Shown here: positions 20,796 to 27,872 of the stretch, piece by piece
How positions within the stretch are numbered: position 1 is the first letter of the stretch
How the letters are laid out: every line of letters begins with the position of its first letter
IMG/VR virus record: IMGVR_UViG_3300011116_001232
Location: 1-50,227 of that record
DNA from: a virus
DNA: 50,227 nucleotides
Direction: 5' to 3' (one strand)
Translations under genes and position numbers: made by a program
Notes under the pieces: generated by a model
The model's database searches: none
The model's input: the letters and a program-made list of their open reading frames with translations, nothing else
What the model was told of the DNA's origin: nothing

Positions 20796-20963
20796 TTAAC
20801 GGGCCCTGTCCCCGTTTATTATAAAATCTTTGATTTTGACAAAAACATATGCAAGAAACAACGATCCCAGACCCAGTGTCCATATGAGCAATACCAGCAA
20901 CAGCTGCAGCAGCAGCGTGTAAACCAGGTTTACAACACTCCAAATACTTTTAAAAACACGCAT
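20796..20963 (-). CDS. Small membrane protein
   Basis: 55 residues: MRVFKSIWSVVNLVYTLLLQ... then LIWTLGLGSLFLAYVFV, two predicted transmembrane helices, then a charged end. It overlaps the upstream gene by 34 nt and ends 41 nt before the sigma gene. Role unknown. Confidence 0.55.
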   Translation of the reverse strand: MRVFKSIWSVVNLVYTLLLQLLLVLLIWTLGLGSLFLAYVFVKIKDFIINGDRAR

Positions 20964-21133
20964 AAACCTAGTATTGCATTGATTACGCTGCCCAGTGTGC
21001 GCAACACCTCCAGCTTGTGGTTGTGATGGTCCAGCCAGATCTCCAATGGATCGCGCAACTTGGCCAGTTTATTCAGACGTTTCTTTTCCTTTTTACTCAG
21101 TTCTGGAACATTCCAATATTTGCTATATTTCAT
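20930..21133 (-). CDS. Hypothetical protein with C-terminal membrane helix
   Basis: 67 residues from the ATG at 21133, which overlaps the previous stop as ATGA. A basic helical domain (LSKKEKKRLNKLAKLRDPLEIWLDHHNHKLEVL) is followed by a hydrophobic tail (VINAILGLCVFLKVFGVL). Possibly a tail-anchored protein. Confidence 0.6.
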   Translation of the reverse strand: MKYSKYWNVPELSKKEKKRLNKLAKLRDPLEIWLDHHNHKLEVLRTLGSVINAILGLCVFLKVFGVL

Positions 21134-21315
21134 ATTTTCACATGTGTTATCATTGTGGAACATCCCAATGTGGTGCTAATTGTTTCACCATCCTTTTTGC
21201 TTTCACAACCATATGTTCGGTGGAAAGTGTCTAGTTGTTCTTTGAGTTGTTGATTTTGTTTCTCTAGATCACCTATCAAATGTTGCAGCCGCTGCAGTTC
21301 CTCCCCCATGTTCAT
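21130..21315 (-). CDS. Short coiled-coil protein
   Basis: 61 residues (MNMGEELQRLQHLIGDLEKQNQQLKEQLDTFHR...), a heptad-like helix for the first 35 residues. First of three coupled small genes leading to the sigma gene. Confidence 0.55.
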   Translation of the reverse strand: MNMGEELQRLQHLIGDLEKQNQQLKEQLDTFHRTYGCESKKDGETISTTLGCSTMITHVKI

Positions 21316-21408
21316 ATTATTATCTTATCTTATCGTGCATTATTATATTATCAAATGCCACGATAAAGTGCTCCTATTAGGGAAAGACATGCCCCAGGGA
21401 AAGACCTT

Positions 21409-21453
21409 TCTAATAGAGAGGTTTGTCTAATAGAGCAACGTTGCTCTAATAGA
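21409..21453. repeat. Three clustered TCTAATAGA motifs
   Basis: Copies at 21409-21417, 21426-21434 and 21445-21453, with a near copy at 21373. The last two flank a GCAACGTTGC palindrome. The cluster lies 40-80 nt beyond the 3' end of tRNA-Asn, next to a (TTA)n stretch (21458-21490). Confidence 0.55.
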
Positions 21454-21490
21454 AACGAAATTATTATTATTATCTTATTATTATTATTAT

Positions 21491-21562
21491 CTGCTGGGGC
21501 AGGGATCGAACCTGCGACCAATGCATTAACAGTGCACCGCTCTACCTCTGAGCTACCCAGCA
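21491..21562 (-). tRNA. tRNA-Asn (GTT)
   Basis: Acceptor TGCTGGG/CCCAGCA, D-arm GCTC/GAGC, anticodon stem GTGCA/TGCAT with loop CTGTTAA (GTT), T-arm GCAGG-TTCGATC-CCTGC, discriminator G. Confidence 0.92.
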
Positions 21563-21587
21563 AGTTTACTGGGTACTTATAAACTTA

Positions 21588-21902
21588 TTATATAGCGCAA
21601 GCTTTAAACATTCCGGTACGTTTTAAAGGAATATCCAGGCTCATTGGTTTTACAGTCATGTCATTATCAAATTGTTCAACAAATGATGTTCCTTTAACTG
21701 GCATCTTGGCACCATAAGTTACCACCTTATTATTTTCAAAAACATGTATGCATACATGACCAGGCAATACATTAACATCCATTAGTTCTTTCTTTTGATG
21801 TTTAGCGCGATATTGGCGCTTTATGCTACGCGCAACTGCGCAATTTGATGGATCATGTTGTTTGCCGTTTCTTATATCACTTTTGGTTATTTTGAGTTTC
21901 AT
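21588..21902 (-). CDS. Conserved phage hypothetical protein
   Basis: 104 residues from the ATG at 21902 (MKLKITKSDIRNGKQHDPSNCAVARSIKRQ...). The N-terminal pattern ITxxDIxxGxxxDxxxCxVARxIKR is one I know from many phage proteins of unknown role. The rest alternates strands and a helix. An in-frame ATG at 21917 is less likely. Confidence 0.7.
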   Translation of the reverse strand: MKLKITKSDIRNGKQHDPSNCAVARSIKRQYRAKHQKKELMDVNVLPGHVCIHVFENNKVVTYGAKMPVKGTSFVEQFDNDMTVKPMSLDIPLKRTGMFKACAI

Positions 21903-21917
21903 AAAAATATTTAACAA

Positions 21918-22357
21918 TTTGAATATAATATTTGGGGAACAAGCGAAAAACGCAAAAAGCAGGATTTTGATAAGAATTAATATAAAAAAAATATATGAAA
22001 AATATAATAAAAAAAGGATCTGGGGGTGCGGAGGGGACAGTACTTATAATTTATTTTGACAATAATTCCCTATAATATATCATGTCTTATCCCCTATCTT
22101 ATCCATCCCAATATTGCCCACATGGGCAAATGGGGTAATATAGCTTGATATACCCTATTATATCCTCTTATAAGGATATATGGCTTGTTATACCCTATTA
22201 TACCCTCTTATATGGATATTTGCTTTTAAGGTATATAAGGTTCCTTTTCCCCTATTAAACCTTTAAACAAACCATATCTACTCTAGGGGAAATGTATACT
22301 TTCCTTTTTTTACCCTCTTTTTTTCCTTTTTTATGCTTTATTATTATGAAAAAAAGC
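21918..22357. other. 440-bp non-coding region with repeats
   Basis: No supported ORF. It is pyrimidine-rich on the + strand (CCCCTATCTTATCC-like runs), with TTGACA and TATAAT too close for a normal promoter (22055-22077), a TTGCCCA-CA-TGGGCAA hairpin (22114-22129), and the tandem repeat at 22143-22222. It is the longest gene-free stretch in the window, and an origin or control region is possible. Confidence 0.5.
22143..22222. repeat. Tandem 40-bp repeat, two copies
   Basis: Units 22143-22182 and 22183-22222 agree at 36 of 40 positions. Each contains TACCCTATTATA followed by a (T/C)CCTCTTATA variant, so the array can also be read as four 12-bp iteron-like units. Confidence 0.75.
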
Positions 22358-22468
22358 TTATTTTATCTTCTTTTTTATAAAATCATATGTTGCAAAACCT
22401 ATCCATAATAGTCCAAAACATACGAAGAAGAATGGTACTATAACTGCAAATAGTGTATCAGTGCTCAT
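22358..22468 (-). CDS. Small membrane protein
   Basis: 36 residues (MSTDTLFAVIVPFFFVCFGLLWIGFATYDF...), one membrane helix and a Lys tail. The ATG overlaps the stop of the nucleotidyltransferase gene as ATGA, so the two are coexpressed. Confidence 0.55.
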   Translation of the reverse strand: MSTDTLFAVIVPFFFVCFGLLWIGFATYDFIKKKIK

Positions 22469-23091
22469 AATATTTTCAGGGTGCTCATGATATTATCTGC
22501 TATTTGTTGATCATTGAGCGTTTCATCCGGTGTATTTTGTAATAAATGTTGGGCCATTTTTAACTTTTCAATTCGTTCATCCAGTATATTGGATGATTCA
22601 GTAAATGCATTTGATATTCCAATATCTATAATTTTTTGTAAATTATTCAGTCTTTCTTCTATATTATATAAAAGATCAGTTTTTTGGCAAAATACTTGAT
22701 AGTTAAAATTGGGATCGTTTTTCTTCATGCTTTCATTGTCCCTCATATCATGAAGGCTGATGCTATGGTTATTTCTTAATAAAATCCTGTAAAATACATT
22801 CTCATGATATGCCATTCTTTGCAAAAACCCTCGACCATTGTTGCTGGGAAGTTTTTCAAAATAATTCAGCATTTGTTCTCGATCATTCCATTTGCATCTT
22901 TTTTCCACAAATATATCCAAATCCCCCATTTTATTTTTCCCTTTCAAATAACTGCCAAATACGGCCAATTTTGTCACATAATAAGGAGATTCTTCTTTAG
23001 ATAGAATACATGTTTCAATTGCCCTTTTGGTTAGATCCTGTAACAAATTATCTGCTGTTGGTCTGGTTAATCCCACCTTTTTCTTTTTCAT
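22465..23091 (-). CDS. Minimal nucleotidyltransferase-like protein
   Basis: 208 residues. VFGSYLKGKNKMGDLDIFV carries the GS(x)10D-x-D signature of the pol-beta-type nucleotidyltransferase superfamily (G46-S47, D57, D59). A third acidic residue is not obvious. The C-terminal 70 residues are helical. Related MNT/MntA and aminoglycoside-type enzymes transfer AMP to proteins or small molecules, so possible roles are modifying a host protein or acting as an antitoxin; no HepT-like partner is seen. A small membrane protein is coupled to its 3' end. Confidence 0.65.
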   Translation of the reverse strand: MKKKKVGLTRPTADNLLQDLTKRAIETCILSKEESPYYVTKLAVFGSYLKGKNKMGDLDIFVEKRCKWNDREQMLNYFEKLPSNNGRGFLQRMAYHENVFYRILLRNNHSISLHDMRDNESMKKNDPNFNYQVFCQKTDLLYNIEERLNNLQKIIDIGISNAFTESSNILDERIEKLKMAQHLLQNTPDETLNDQQIADNIMSTLKIL

Positions 23092-23121
23092 AGGCCCACT
23101 TTAATATGGGGATATGCTTTT

Positions 23122-23316
23122 TCAATGTTTTTTGTTATTTTTATATATTTTAACAGGGGTTGAAGATGGGGTTTGTTTCATTTTTGGCAGTTGTACCATG
23201 CATAACAAAATCAGTTCCAGGGCTAATACACTAAAGAATCCGGTCAATAACATCCTTACCCTTTTTGTTTTTCGACTGTTGCTTTTTTTAAGGCAATAAT
23301 TATAGGCGTTGAGCAT
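23122..23316 (-). CDS. Small membrane protein
   Basis: 64 residues: a basic start (KKSNSRKTKRVR), one transmembrane helix (MLLTGFFSVLALELILLCMV), then a basic tail. A start at 23253 would remove the basic part. TATTGACAATAATA lies just upstream. Confidence 0.45.
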   Translation of the reverse strand: MLNAYNYCLKKSNSRKTKRVRMLLTGFFSVLALELILLCMVQLPKMKQTPSSTPVKIYKNNKKH

Positions 23317-23376
23317 CTGCCCAAGATAAATGAAGGTGTATTATTGTCAATATATTATAATTTAAGATACGCTTTG

Positions 23377-24051
23377 TTAAGCATCATTTTTGAATCCGGG
23401 TGTTAATGCATACATGGTGTAATTGTCCAAATGTTCTTGCACAAAATAAGCTTCTTGTTTATTAATTTTTGATGTGGGCCAAACATTCCAACGATCATCC
23501 AAGAATTCCAGATTGTAGCTTTCTTTATTAAGAACATATACAAGGGAAGGTTCATCATATTCACCTGTGATATCTGCTTTTTCGATACCATTTAAGTGCA
23601 TGTTCATTCGCTTCATGTATTCATTGTGCCATTTGTGGCAAACATCTCTGCACACATCTATGTTCTTAAAATACATGAATCCAGAATTAAGCTTGCCTGT
23701 CTTTTGTATGGCATTTTCAAAGTCTTTGAGACGAGGTGGAAAGTGCCATTTGCCTGGATATATCACATAAGCAACGTCAGTTTCCGGCTTAATCTTCAAG
23801 TATTGTAAAGGATCTTGTTTTACCGGATACAAATCTGCATCACAAAACAAAATGGGACCTTTTAGATTTTCAGGTATAAGAAGTCCAAACTTGCATTTGG
23901 TGGCTAACCCGTTTAGAACAGGTATTTTAAAGCTGGTTTCAACGCCGGATGTGCGTTGTGTAATAACAATGGTTTGAGGATATGCCTTCAGCAATCTTTG
24001 CACTTCTTTTTCATATTGCATTCCTACTGCAACAGAAACAATATTATACAT
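23377..24051 (-). CDS. GT-A-type glycosyltransferase-like protein
   Basis: 224 residues. It has a strand-loop start (YNIVSVAVGMQYEKEVQRLLKAYP), DAD at 71-73 in LFCDADLYP (the DxD metal/nucleotide-sugar motif), NSGFMYF at 122-128 and YDEPSLVYVLN near residue 167, the order expected for a GT8-like GT-A fold. It would add a sugar from a nucleotide-sugar donor to a phage or host acceptor, not identifiable here. It is preceded by a late octamer 5 nt before the ATG, so it is expressed with virion genes, hinting at decoration of virion proteins. It diverges from the oxygenase gene with 26 nt between starts. Confidence 0.7.
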   Translation of the reverse strand: MYNIVSVAVGMQYEKEVQRLLKAYPQTIVITQRTSGVETSFKIPVLNGLATKCKFGLLIPENLKGPILFCDADLYPVKQDPLQYLKIKPETDVAYVIYPGKWHFPPRLKDFENAIQKTGKLNSGFMYFKNIDVCRDVCHKWHNEYMKRMNMHLNGIEKADITGEYDEPSLVYVLNKESYNLEFLDDRWNVWPTSKINKQEAYFVQEHLDNYTMYALTPGFKNDA

Positions 24052-24056
24052 ATCAT

Positions 24057-24064
24057 TATTTAAA
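24057..24064 (-). promoter_or_regulatory. Late promoter octamer TTTAAATA
   Basis: Minus strand TTTAAATA, 5 nt before the ATG of the glycosyltransferase-like gene. Confidence 0.6.
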
Positions 24065-24077
24065 AGGACAGGTAAAT

Positions 24078-24818
24078 ATGCAAATGGAGAAGTTTAAGCA
24101 TAGTAGCTTTTTGCATGCAGTAGCACCAGTGCCTGTGTGGTATCGCAAACTGACCTCTGCTGATGTGGATCAAGATATTGAAAAATTTAATATTAAGATC
24201 AAGCAAATAGCTCATAGTTATTATCAAGAATGGCAAGTGGAAGTGCCTGATGAAAAGCACTTGTGCAAATCTCAAATACCCAAAAGCATGGTCACTCAAT
24301 TTCAAGAAAAGCGAACATTCTCTCAAGTGAATGCTCCATCCATAGGCAAATGGCATGCAGTAAAAACCAATGACTTCTTGGATGTGAAGGAACCAGAAAC
24401 ACAATTGCTAAGAAGCATCATTTTAAAAGATTACAAACAAGCAGTAGATGATTATTACAACAGTTTTGATCACACCAGCTTGGACATTTTAAAACATTCT
24501 GTTCATCATGTGGATGAAAGCTGGATTCAATTTTACAAGAATGGTGATTACAAAGTATTGCACAATCATCTCAAATATGGTTTTGATCCCCGGTTCACCA
24601 ACATATGGGCCGGAGGTTATTACATTGAAGATGGCAAACCAGATAAATTTCAACCATATGCAGGCAAGTTCTCATTCCGTGTCAGGGATTACAACCATTA
24701 TGTGCATCCGGAACCAGGACTTCTCATGATGTGGCCCGGAGACATACTGCATGAAGTGCATCCCTTTTATGGGGAAAAAGAGCGGGTGGTGATTAACTTT
24801 AACTTGAGTATGCGTTAA
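24078..24818 (+). CDS. 2-oxoglutarate/Fe(II) oxygenase-like protein
   Basis: 246 residues from the ATG at 24078 (AGGACAGG upstream); the open frame back to 23982 lies inside the divergent gene. The C-terminal half has the double-stranded beta-helix signature of the putative 2OG-Fe(II) oxygenase group common in T4-like phages: H162-N-H164 (an HxH in place of HxD), a distal His in GDILHEVHP (H225), and R236 for 2-oxoglutarate in GEKERVVINFN. Likely reaction: hydroxylation of a protein or other substrate using O2 and 2-oxoglutarate. It is the only long + strand gene in the late region. Its stop overlaps that of the convergent virion gene by 4 nt. Confidence 0.75.
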   Translation: MQMEKFKHSSFLHAVAPVPVWYRKLTSADVDQDIEKFNIKIKQIAHSYYQEWQVEVPDEKHLCKSQIPKSMVTQFQEKRTFSQVNAPSIGKWHAVKTNDFLDVKEPETQLLRSIILKDYKQAVDDYYNSFDHTSLDILKHSVHHVDESWIQFYKNGDYKVLHNHLKYGFDPRFTNIWAGGYYIEDGKPDKFQPYAGKFSFRVRDYNHYVHPEPGLLMMWPGDILHEVHPFYGEKERVVINFNLSMR

Positions 24819-25261
24819 CTGGTGAGTACAGAGTAACCTTTGGCAGTAGCAATGCTAGGGGTGCATGTGGCAGCACCTGGATTGTTTGCAACATTGAGAG
24901 TGGCTGTCTTGGTGGTGGCAGGCAGAGCAGTGAAGAATGCATTCAATGTGACAGCACTAAAGCCACTACCGATATATACTGAACTCTGGGTACCAAAATC
25001 TTTAAGAGAGACAAGATTTTGACCGCCAATAATTTTTGTAAGAGAAGAGTAATTAAATTGAACTTGAGCCACTCTTCTAAAAGTGGGGTGAGTAAAATCT
25101 ACAGTATCTCCAGTACTCTGGCCGTTGTCTCCAATGTACGTCCATCCACTATTTGAATGTAATGTTGCATTAGGAAACACAACCTCAAGAGTTAAACCGG
25201 ATGTATAAACTTGAATGCCACTTAATGTGGCGGCACTTGCTGTTGTTAGTTCAATGGCCAT
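24815..25261 (-). CDS. Virion/fibre-associated protein
   Basis: 148 residues, Thr/Ser/Ala-rich and beta-like (LEVVFPNATLHSNSGWTYIGDN...). The N-terminus MAIELTTASAATLSGIQ is related to that of the 26130-27188 fibre (IEITTADAQTINGIR), suggesting a shared attachment motif. Late octamer 5 nt before the ATG. Likely a small tail or tip protein. Confidence 0.6.
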   Translation of the reverse strand: MAIELTTASAATLSGIQVYTSGLTLEVVFPNATLHSNSGWTYIGDNGQSTGDTVDFTHPTFRRVAQVQFNYSSLTKIIGGQNLVSLKDFGTQSSVYIGSGFSAVTLNAFFTALPATTKTATLNVANNPGAATCTPSIATAKGYSVLTS

Positions 25262-25266
25262 ATTTT

Positions 25267-25274
25267 TATTTATC
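25267..25274 (-). promoter_or_regulatory. Late promoter octamer GATAAATA
   Basis: Minus strand GATAAATA, then AAAAT and ATG of the 25261 gene. Confidence 0.65.
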
Positions 25275-25788
25275 CTTGATAAGTTATTTGTACACCATTA
25301 TATGTTAATTCTTCACCCTGATAGGTTAATATATAAGGCGAAACCGGGGGTATGGGAGGAGCAAGAGGTCCTTCTTTTGTGGCTGCACTGCCATCATCGC
25401 CTCCGCTATGACTGTCATGACCATGATTTTCATGATGCACATTCTCTTGTTCCAGTTTGCTTTCCATGATGGCAAAGTCATAATCAATTGCACCATGGCT
25501 AACAAAACCTTTTTGAAAGGCTGGAAAGGATGGTTTAACAATGTTTGCTTGATTTTGTTTTGAAACTGTTTTTTTGTCCCCTTTAAAACCCTCTAGATAA
25601 TTTGTTTTGTTTAAGGTCTTGTTTGATTGTTCCCGGATTATTTTGGCAGCAATAGGTTCTTTATTTGATATAATTTCAGCTATTTTTTTTGCAAAATCCT
25701 CAAAAACCTTCTCAGGCTGTTTAGACAAGGTTTTACCCTTTTTCTTGCCCAGCTTATTTTTTATATATTCTTTTTCAAAACCGTCCAT
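25270..25788 (-). CDS. Late protein with His-rich segment
   Basis: 172 residues. The basic N-terminal half (MDGFEKEYIKNKLGKKKG..., FEDFAKKIAEIISNKE) resembles the charged N-terminus of the giant fibre. The middle is His/Asp/Gly-rich (HHENHGHDSHSGGDD, possible metal site), then a Pro-rich linker and a tyrosine-rich repeat end (LTYQGEELTYNGVQITYQG). Probably a tail or fibre-linker protein. Confidence 0.6.
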   Translation of the reverse strand: MDGFEKEYIKNKLGKKKGKTLSKQPEKVFEDFAKKIAEIISNKEPIAAKIIREQSNKTLNKTNYLEGFKGDKKTVSKQNQANIVKPSFPAFQKGFVSHGAIDYDFAIMESKLEQENVHHENHGHDSHSGGDDGSAATKEGPLAPPIPPVSPYILTYQGEELTYNGVQITYQG

Positions 25789-25793
25789 AAAGT

Positions 25794-25801
25794 TATTTAT
25801 A
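25794..25801 (-). promoter_or_regulatory. Late promoter octamer TATAAATA
   Basis: Exact T4-type late octamer TATAAATA on the minus strand, followed by ACTTT and the ATG at 25788. Confidence 0.75.
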
Positions 25802-25815
25802 TAATAACCAAAACG

Positions 25816-26046
25816 TTAGTATCCAAATCGGGCTTTGTGTGTTGCATGCAATGATTGAATATCGGAAAGGCTTAATACGCTGTTATACACCTTACCCTTT
25901 AGTGGTTTACGCTTAAGCTTTGATTTGCATTGTTTCTTACCAATATATCTTTTATTTGTTACTGTATTAGTTATCTCATATATAAAGCCAAATGTTTCTT
26001 CATTTAAAGTTACATTTTCAGCCAATAGCCAATGTCCAAGATCCAT
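25816..26046 (-). CDS. GIY-YIG endonuclease-like remnant
   Basis: 76 residues from the ATG at 26046. FGFIYEITNTVTNKRYIGKKQCKSKLKRKPLKGK matches the start of GIY-YIG nucleases of T4-like phages (GFVY...KKYIGRK). The following helix with the catalytic Arg and Glu and the WxxYYGSS segment is missing; an unrelated VYNSVLSLSDIQSLHATHKARFGY tail follows. It is probably truncated and catalytically dead, or only a DNA-binding leftover. A TTG at 26085 would extend it. Confidence 0.6.
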   Translation of the reverse strand: MDLGHWLLAENVTLNEETFGFIYEITNTVTNKRYIGKKQCKSKLKRKPLKGKVYNSVLSLSDIQSLHATHKARFGY

Positions 26047-26129
26047 CTTATACTTACATTCCAAAAGAGAATGGTCTACGTGCAAAAAATGTTTTTGTTT
26101 TCTTCTTTATTTTTTTCTTTCTTTTGTCA

Positions 26130-27188
26130 TTAACTCATTACCGAGTATGCCACCTTGTTAGTGGTAACGGTAGTATTCCGAGCAAGAACTCCAGCGGCAT
26201 TCACGAAATTCACATTATCAAACAAAACCAGTGAATATGGAAAAGTAGCCAGATTTGCTGAAGCCACCCCATTAATGGCTTTGGCACCAGATCCAGTGAG
26301 AATGTTGAGTCCGCAGGTGCCAATCGATGCAAGAGAACCTGCAGACAAAGTTATTCCATGTCCAGTGGAGCGATTGTTGGTTAACAGAGTTTGGGCAAGA
26401 GTGATATTAAAACCAGAAACACCATAATCGCCTCCTGAACATAGTATCATGTGTGTTGCATCGCCCTCCAGCTGACACCGAATAAAGTTTAATTTGCCTC
26501 CACTAGCTGCAGCAAACATGCTGTCACAGGAAGCAGAACCTCCTGTTGAATCACAATCCACCATGTTGCAAATGCCATTAATTGCCACAATTCCTCCGCC
26601 TGTAGCAAAAGGACTAAATTGACTCAGCTGCCCATTAACGACACTTGATGCTCCTGTGTTATTAATGTTTACCCCAAAAGAATTGGGGCTTCCGTTTTGA
26701 AACCAAACTGATTCTAAAAATACTCTCAGGGGAACAGCACCGCCCAGCACATCAATGCAATTGCCACTGGTCACTTCAGGTTTGAGAATGGCCAAATTTG
26801 TGATGCCAAAAAAATTGTCAGTGATTGTGCCTGCAGTAGGAGCAATGGTGATGGTGCCATTCAAATACAAGGGAGCTCTTACACCAGAATTGGTAAATCC
26901 TTGCAATCCCACATAACCTGTGTCCATGGTTAAATTTTCTGTGATGCTGCTGAGCAAGTTGATGTACTTGGGATTGAGTCTGGTGGCTCCAATTTTTGCA
27001 GCTGCATATGCCGCACTCAATGTTTTGTATGGTGTTAGTATGTTGCCATCTTGAACATATGTGTCAGTTCTGTTGGCATCAACAAAATATTGACTGGTCA
27101 CTGGCACTCCAATAGGAGCAGCACTCAATGCATTTCTTATACCATTAATTGTCTGAGCATCTGCCGTCGTTATCTCTATGTTGGCCAT
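26130..27188 (-). CDS. Beta-helical fibre/tailspike-like protein
   Basis: 352 residues. After an attachment-like N-terminus (MANIEITTADAQTINGIRNALSA) and FVDANRTDTYVQDGNILTPYKTLSAAYAAA (a lead-in common to phage beta-helix proteins) it is rich in short N/G/S/T turns and repeating strands (about 90-340), consistent with a right-handed beta-helix. No catalytic motif is apparent. Likely a host-binding fibre or spike. The late octamer lies inside an inverted repeat upstream. Confidence 0.7.
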   Translation of the reverse strand: MANIEITTADAQTINGIRNALSAAPIGVPVTSQYFVDANRTDTYVQDGNILTPYKTLSAAYAAAKIGATRLNPKYINLLSSITENLTMDTGYVGLQGFTNSGVRAPLYLNGTITIAPTAGTITDNFFGITNLAILKPEVTSGNCIDVLGGAVPLRVFLESVWFQNGSPNSFGVNINNTGASSVVNGQLSQFSPFATGGGIVAINGICNMVDCDSTGGSASCDSMFAAASGGKLNFIRCQLEGDATHMILCSGGDYGVSGFNITLAQTLLTNNRSTGHGITLSAGSLASIGTCGLNILTGSGAKAINGVASANLATFPYSLVLFDNVNFVNAAGVLARNTTVTTNKVAYSVMS

Positions 27189-27193
27189 TATTA

Positions 27194-27242
27194 TTATTTA
27201 AGGATTATAATGAATATTATTATTCAAATAATCCTTAAATAA
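27194..27242. promoter_or_regulatory. 15-bp inverted repeat carrying two late octamers
   Basis: The arms 27194-27208 and 27228-27242 are perfect inverted copies of TTATTTAAGGATTAT with a 19-nt loop. The left arm gives CTTAAATA on the minus strand (27195-27202, 6 nt before the 27188 start). The right arm gives the same octamer on the + strand. It may both terminate upstream transcription and start the fibre gene. Confidence 0.65.
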
Positions 27243-27250
27243 CCAAAATA

Positions 27251-27685
27251 TTACTGATATTTATTTTTATAAGATTCCAACAAAACTTGTGCCTTTTTCA
27301 TGTCTTCCTGGTTTATTTTGAGAAAATTCATGATTTGATCATCATTCATGTTCAGATTGTCTTTTTCAATACGATAAAGTATTCGGCTGGCCATTTGTTG
27401 CTTGTATTTCTTTACAAAATTATCACTGCTTTCATTCAGTACATTTTCAAAGCTTTCAAAATAATCCTCGTCTTTGCCCTCTTTTGTTTTGTTTTCAATA
27501 TGGGATTTAACAGCAAGTTCCAGATCATTTTTAAAATTTTCAACATTTTGTTTATCTTCATATATTGCAGCCAGTTTAACAAAAGCTGCATGAATGGTCA
27601 TGCGTCGGAGCGGATCCTGAAACAGGTTAAGTGTTTTGGGATAATCAATGCTTAACATTTTGCTGAATATGCTGTTGTCGATCAT
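27251..27685 (-). CDS. Hypothetical late protein
   Basis: 144 residues, helical and charged (FSKMLSIDYPKTLNLFQDPLRRMTIHAAFVKLAAIYED...). No motif recognised. ATGA overlap with the coiled-coil gene before it. Member of the tightly packed 28525-27251 operon. Confidence 0.6.
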   Translation of the reverse strand: MIDNSIFSKMLSIDYPKTLNLFQDPLRRMTIHAAFVKLAAIYEDKQNVENFKNDLELAVKSHIENKTKEGKDEDYFESFENVLNESSDNFVKKYKQQMASRILYRIEKDNLNMNDDQIMNFLKINQEDMKKAQVLLESYKNKYQ

Positions 27686-27870
27686 TTTTTCTGTTTCCTT
27701 TCTTTGCTGTATTTTTCCAGCATCTTGATGAAGCTGACGCTATAAAGTTGATGTTTAAGTTCCCTTATCTCTTTTTGCAGGCTGATGTTTTCCAATACCA
27801 ATTTCTGCAAATCCTTTTGCAGTTTATTGTTCTGCTCTTTCAATTTACGATAAGGTTCCATAAGGCTCAT
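27682..27870 (-). CDS. Short coiled-coil protein
   Basis: 62 residues from the ATG at 27870 (MSLMEPYRKLKEQNNKLQKDLQKLVLENISLQKEI...), a leucine-heptad helix with a basic tail. The frame opens at 27882 inside the previous gene, but the internal ATG fits better. Confidence 0.6.
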   Translation of the reverse strand: MSLMEPYRKLKEQNNKLQKDLQKLVLENISLQKEIRELKHQLYSVSFIKMLEKYSKERKQKK

Positions 27871-27872
27871 GA

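Noticed and set aside
22055-22077. Sigma-70 promoter TTGACA...TATAAT on the + strand
   Set aside because: The two boxes are only 9 nt apart and no + strand gene follows.
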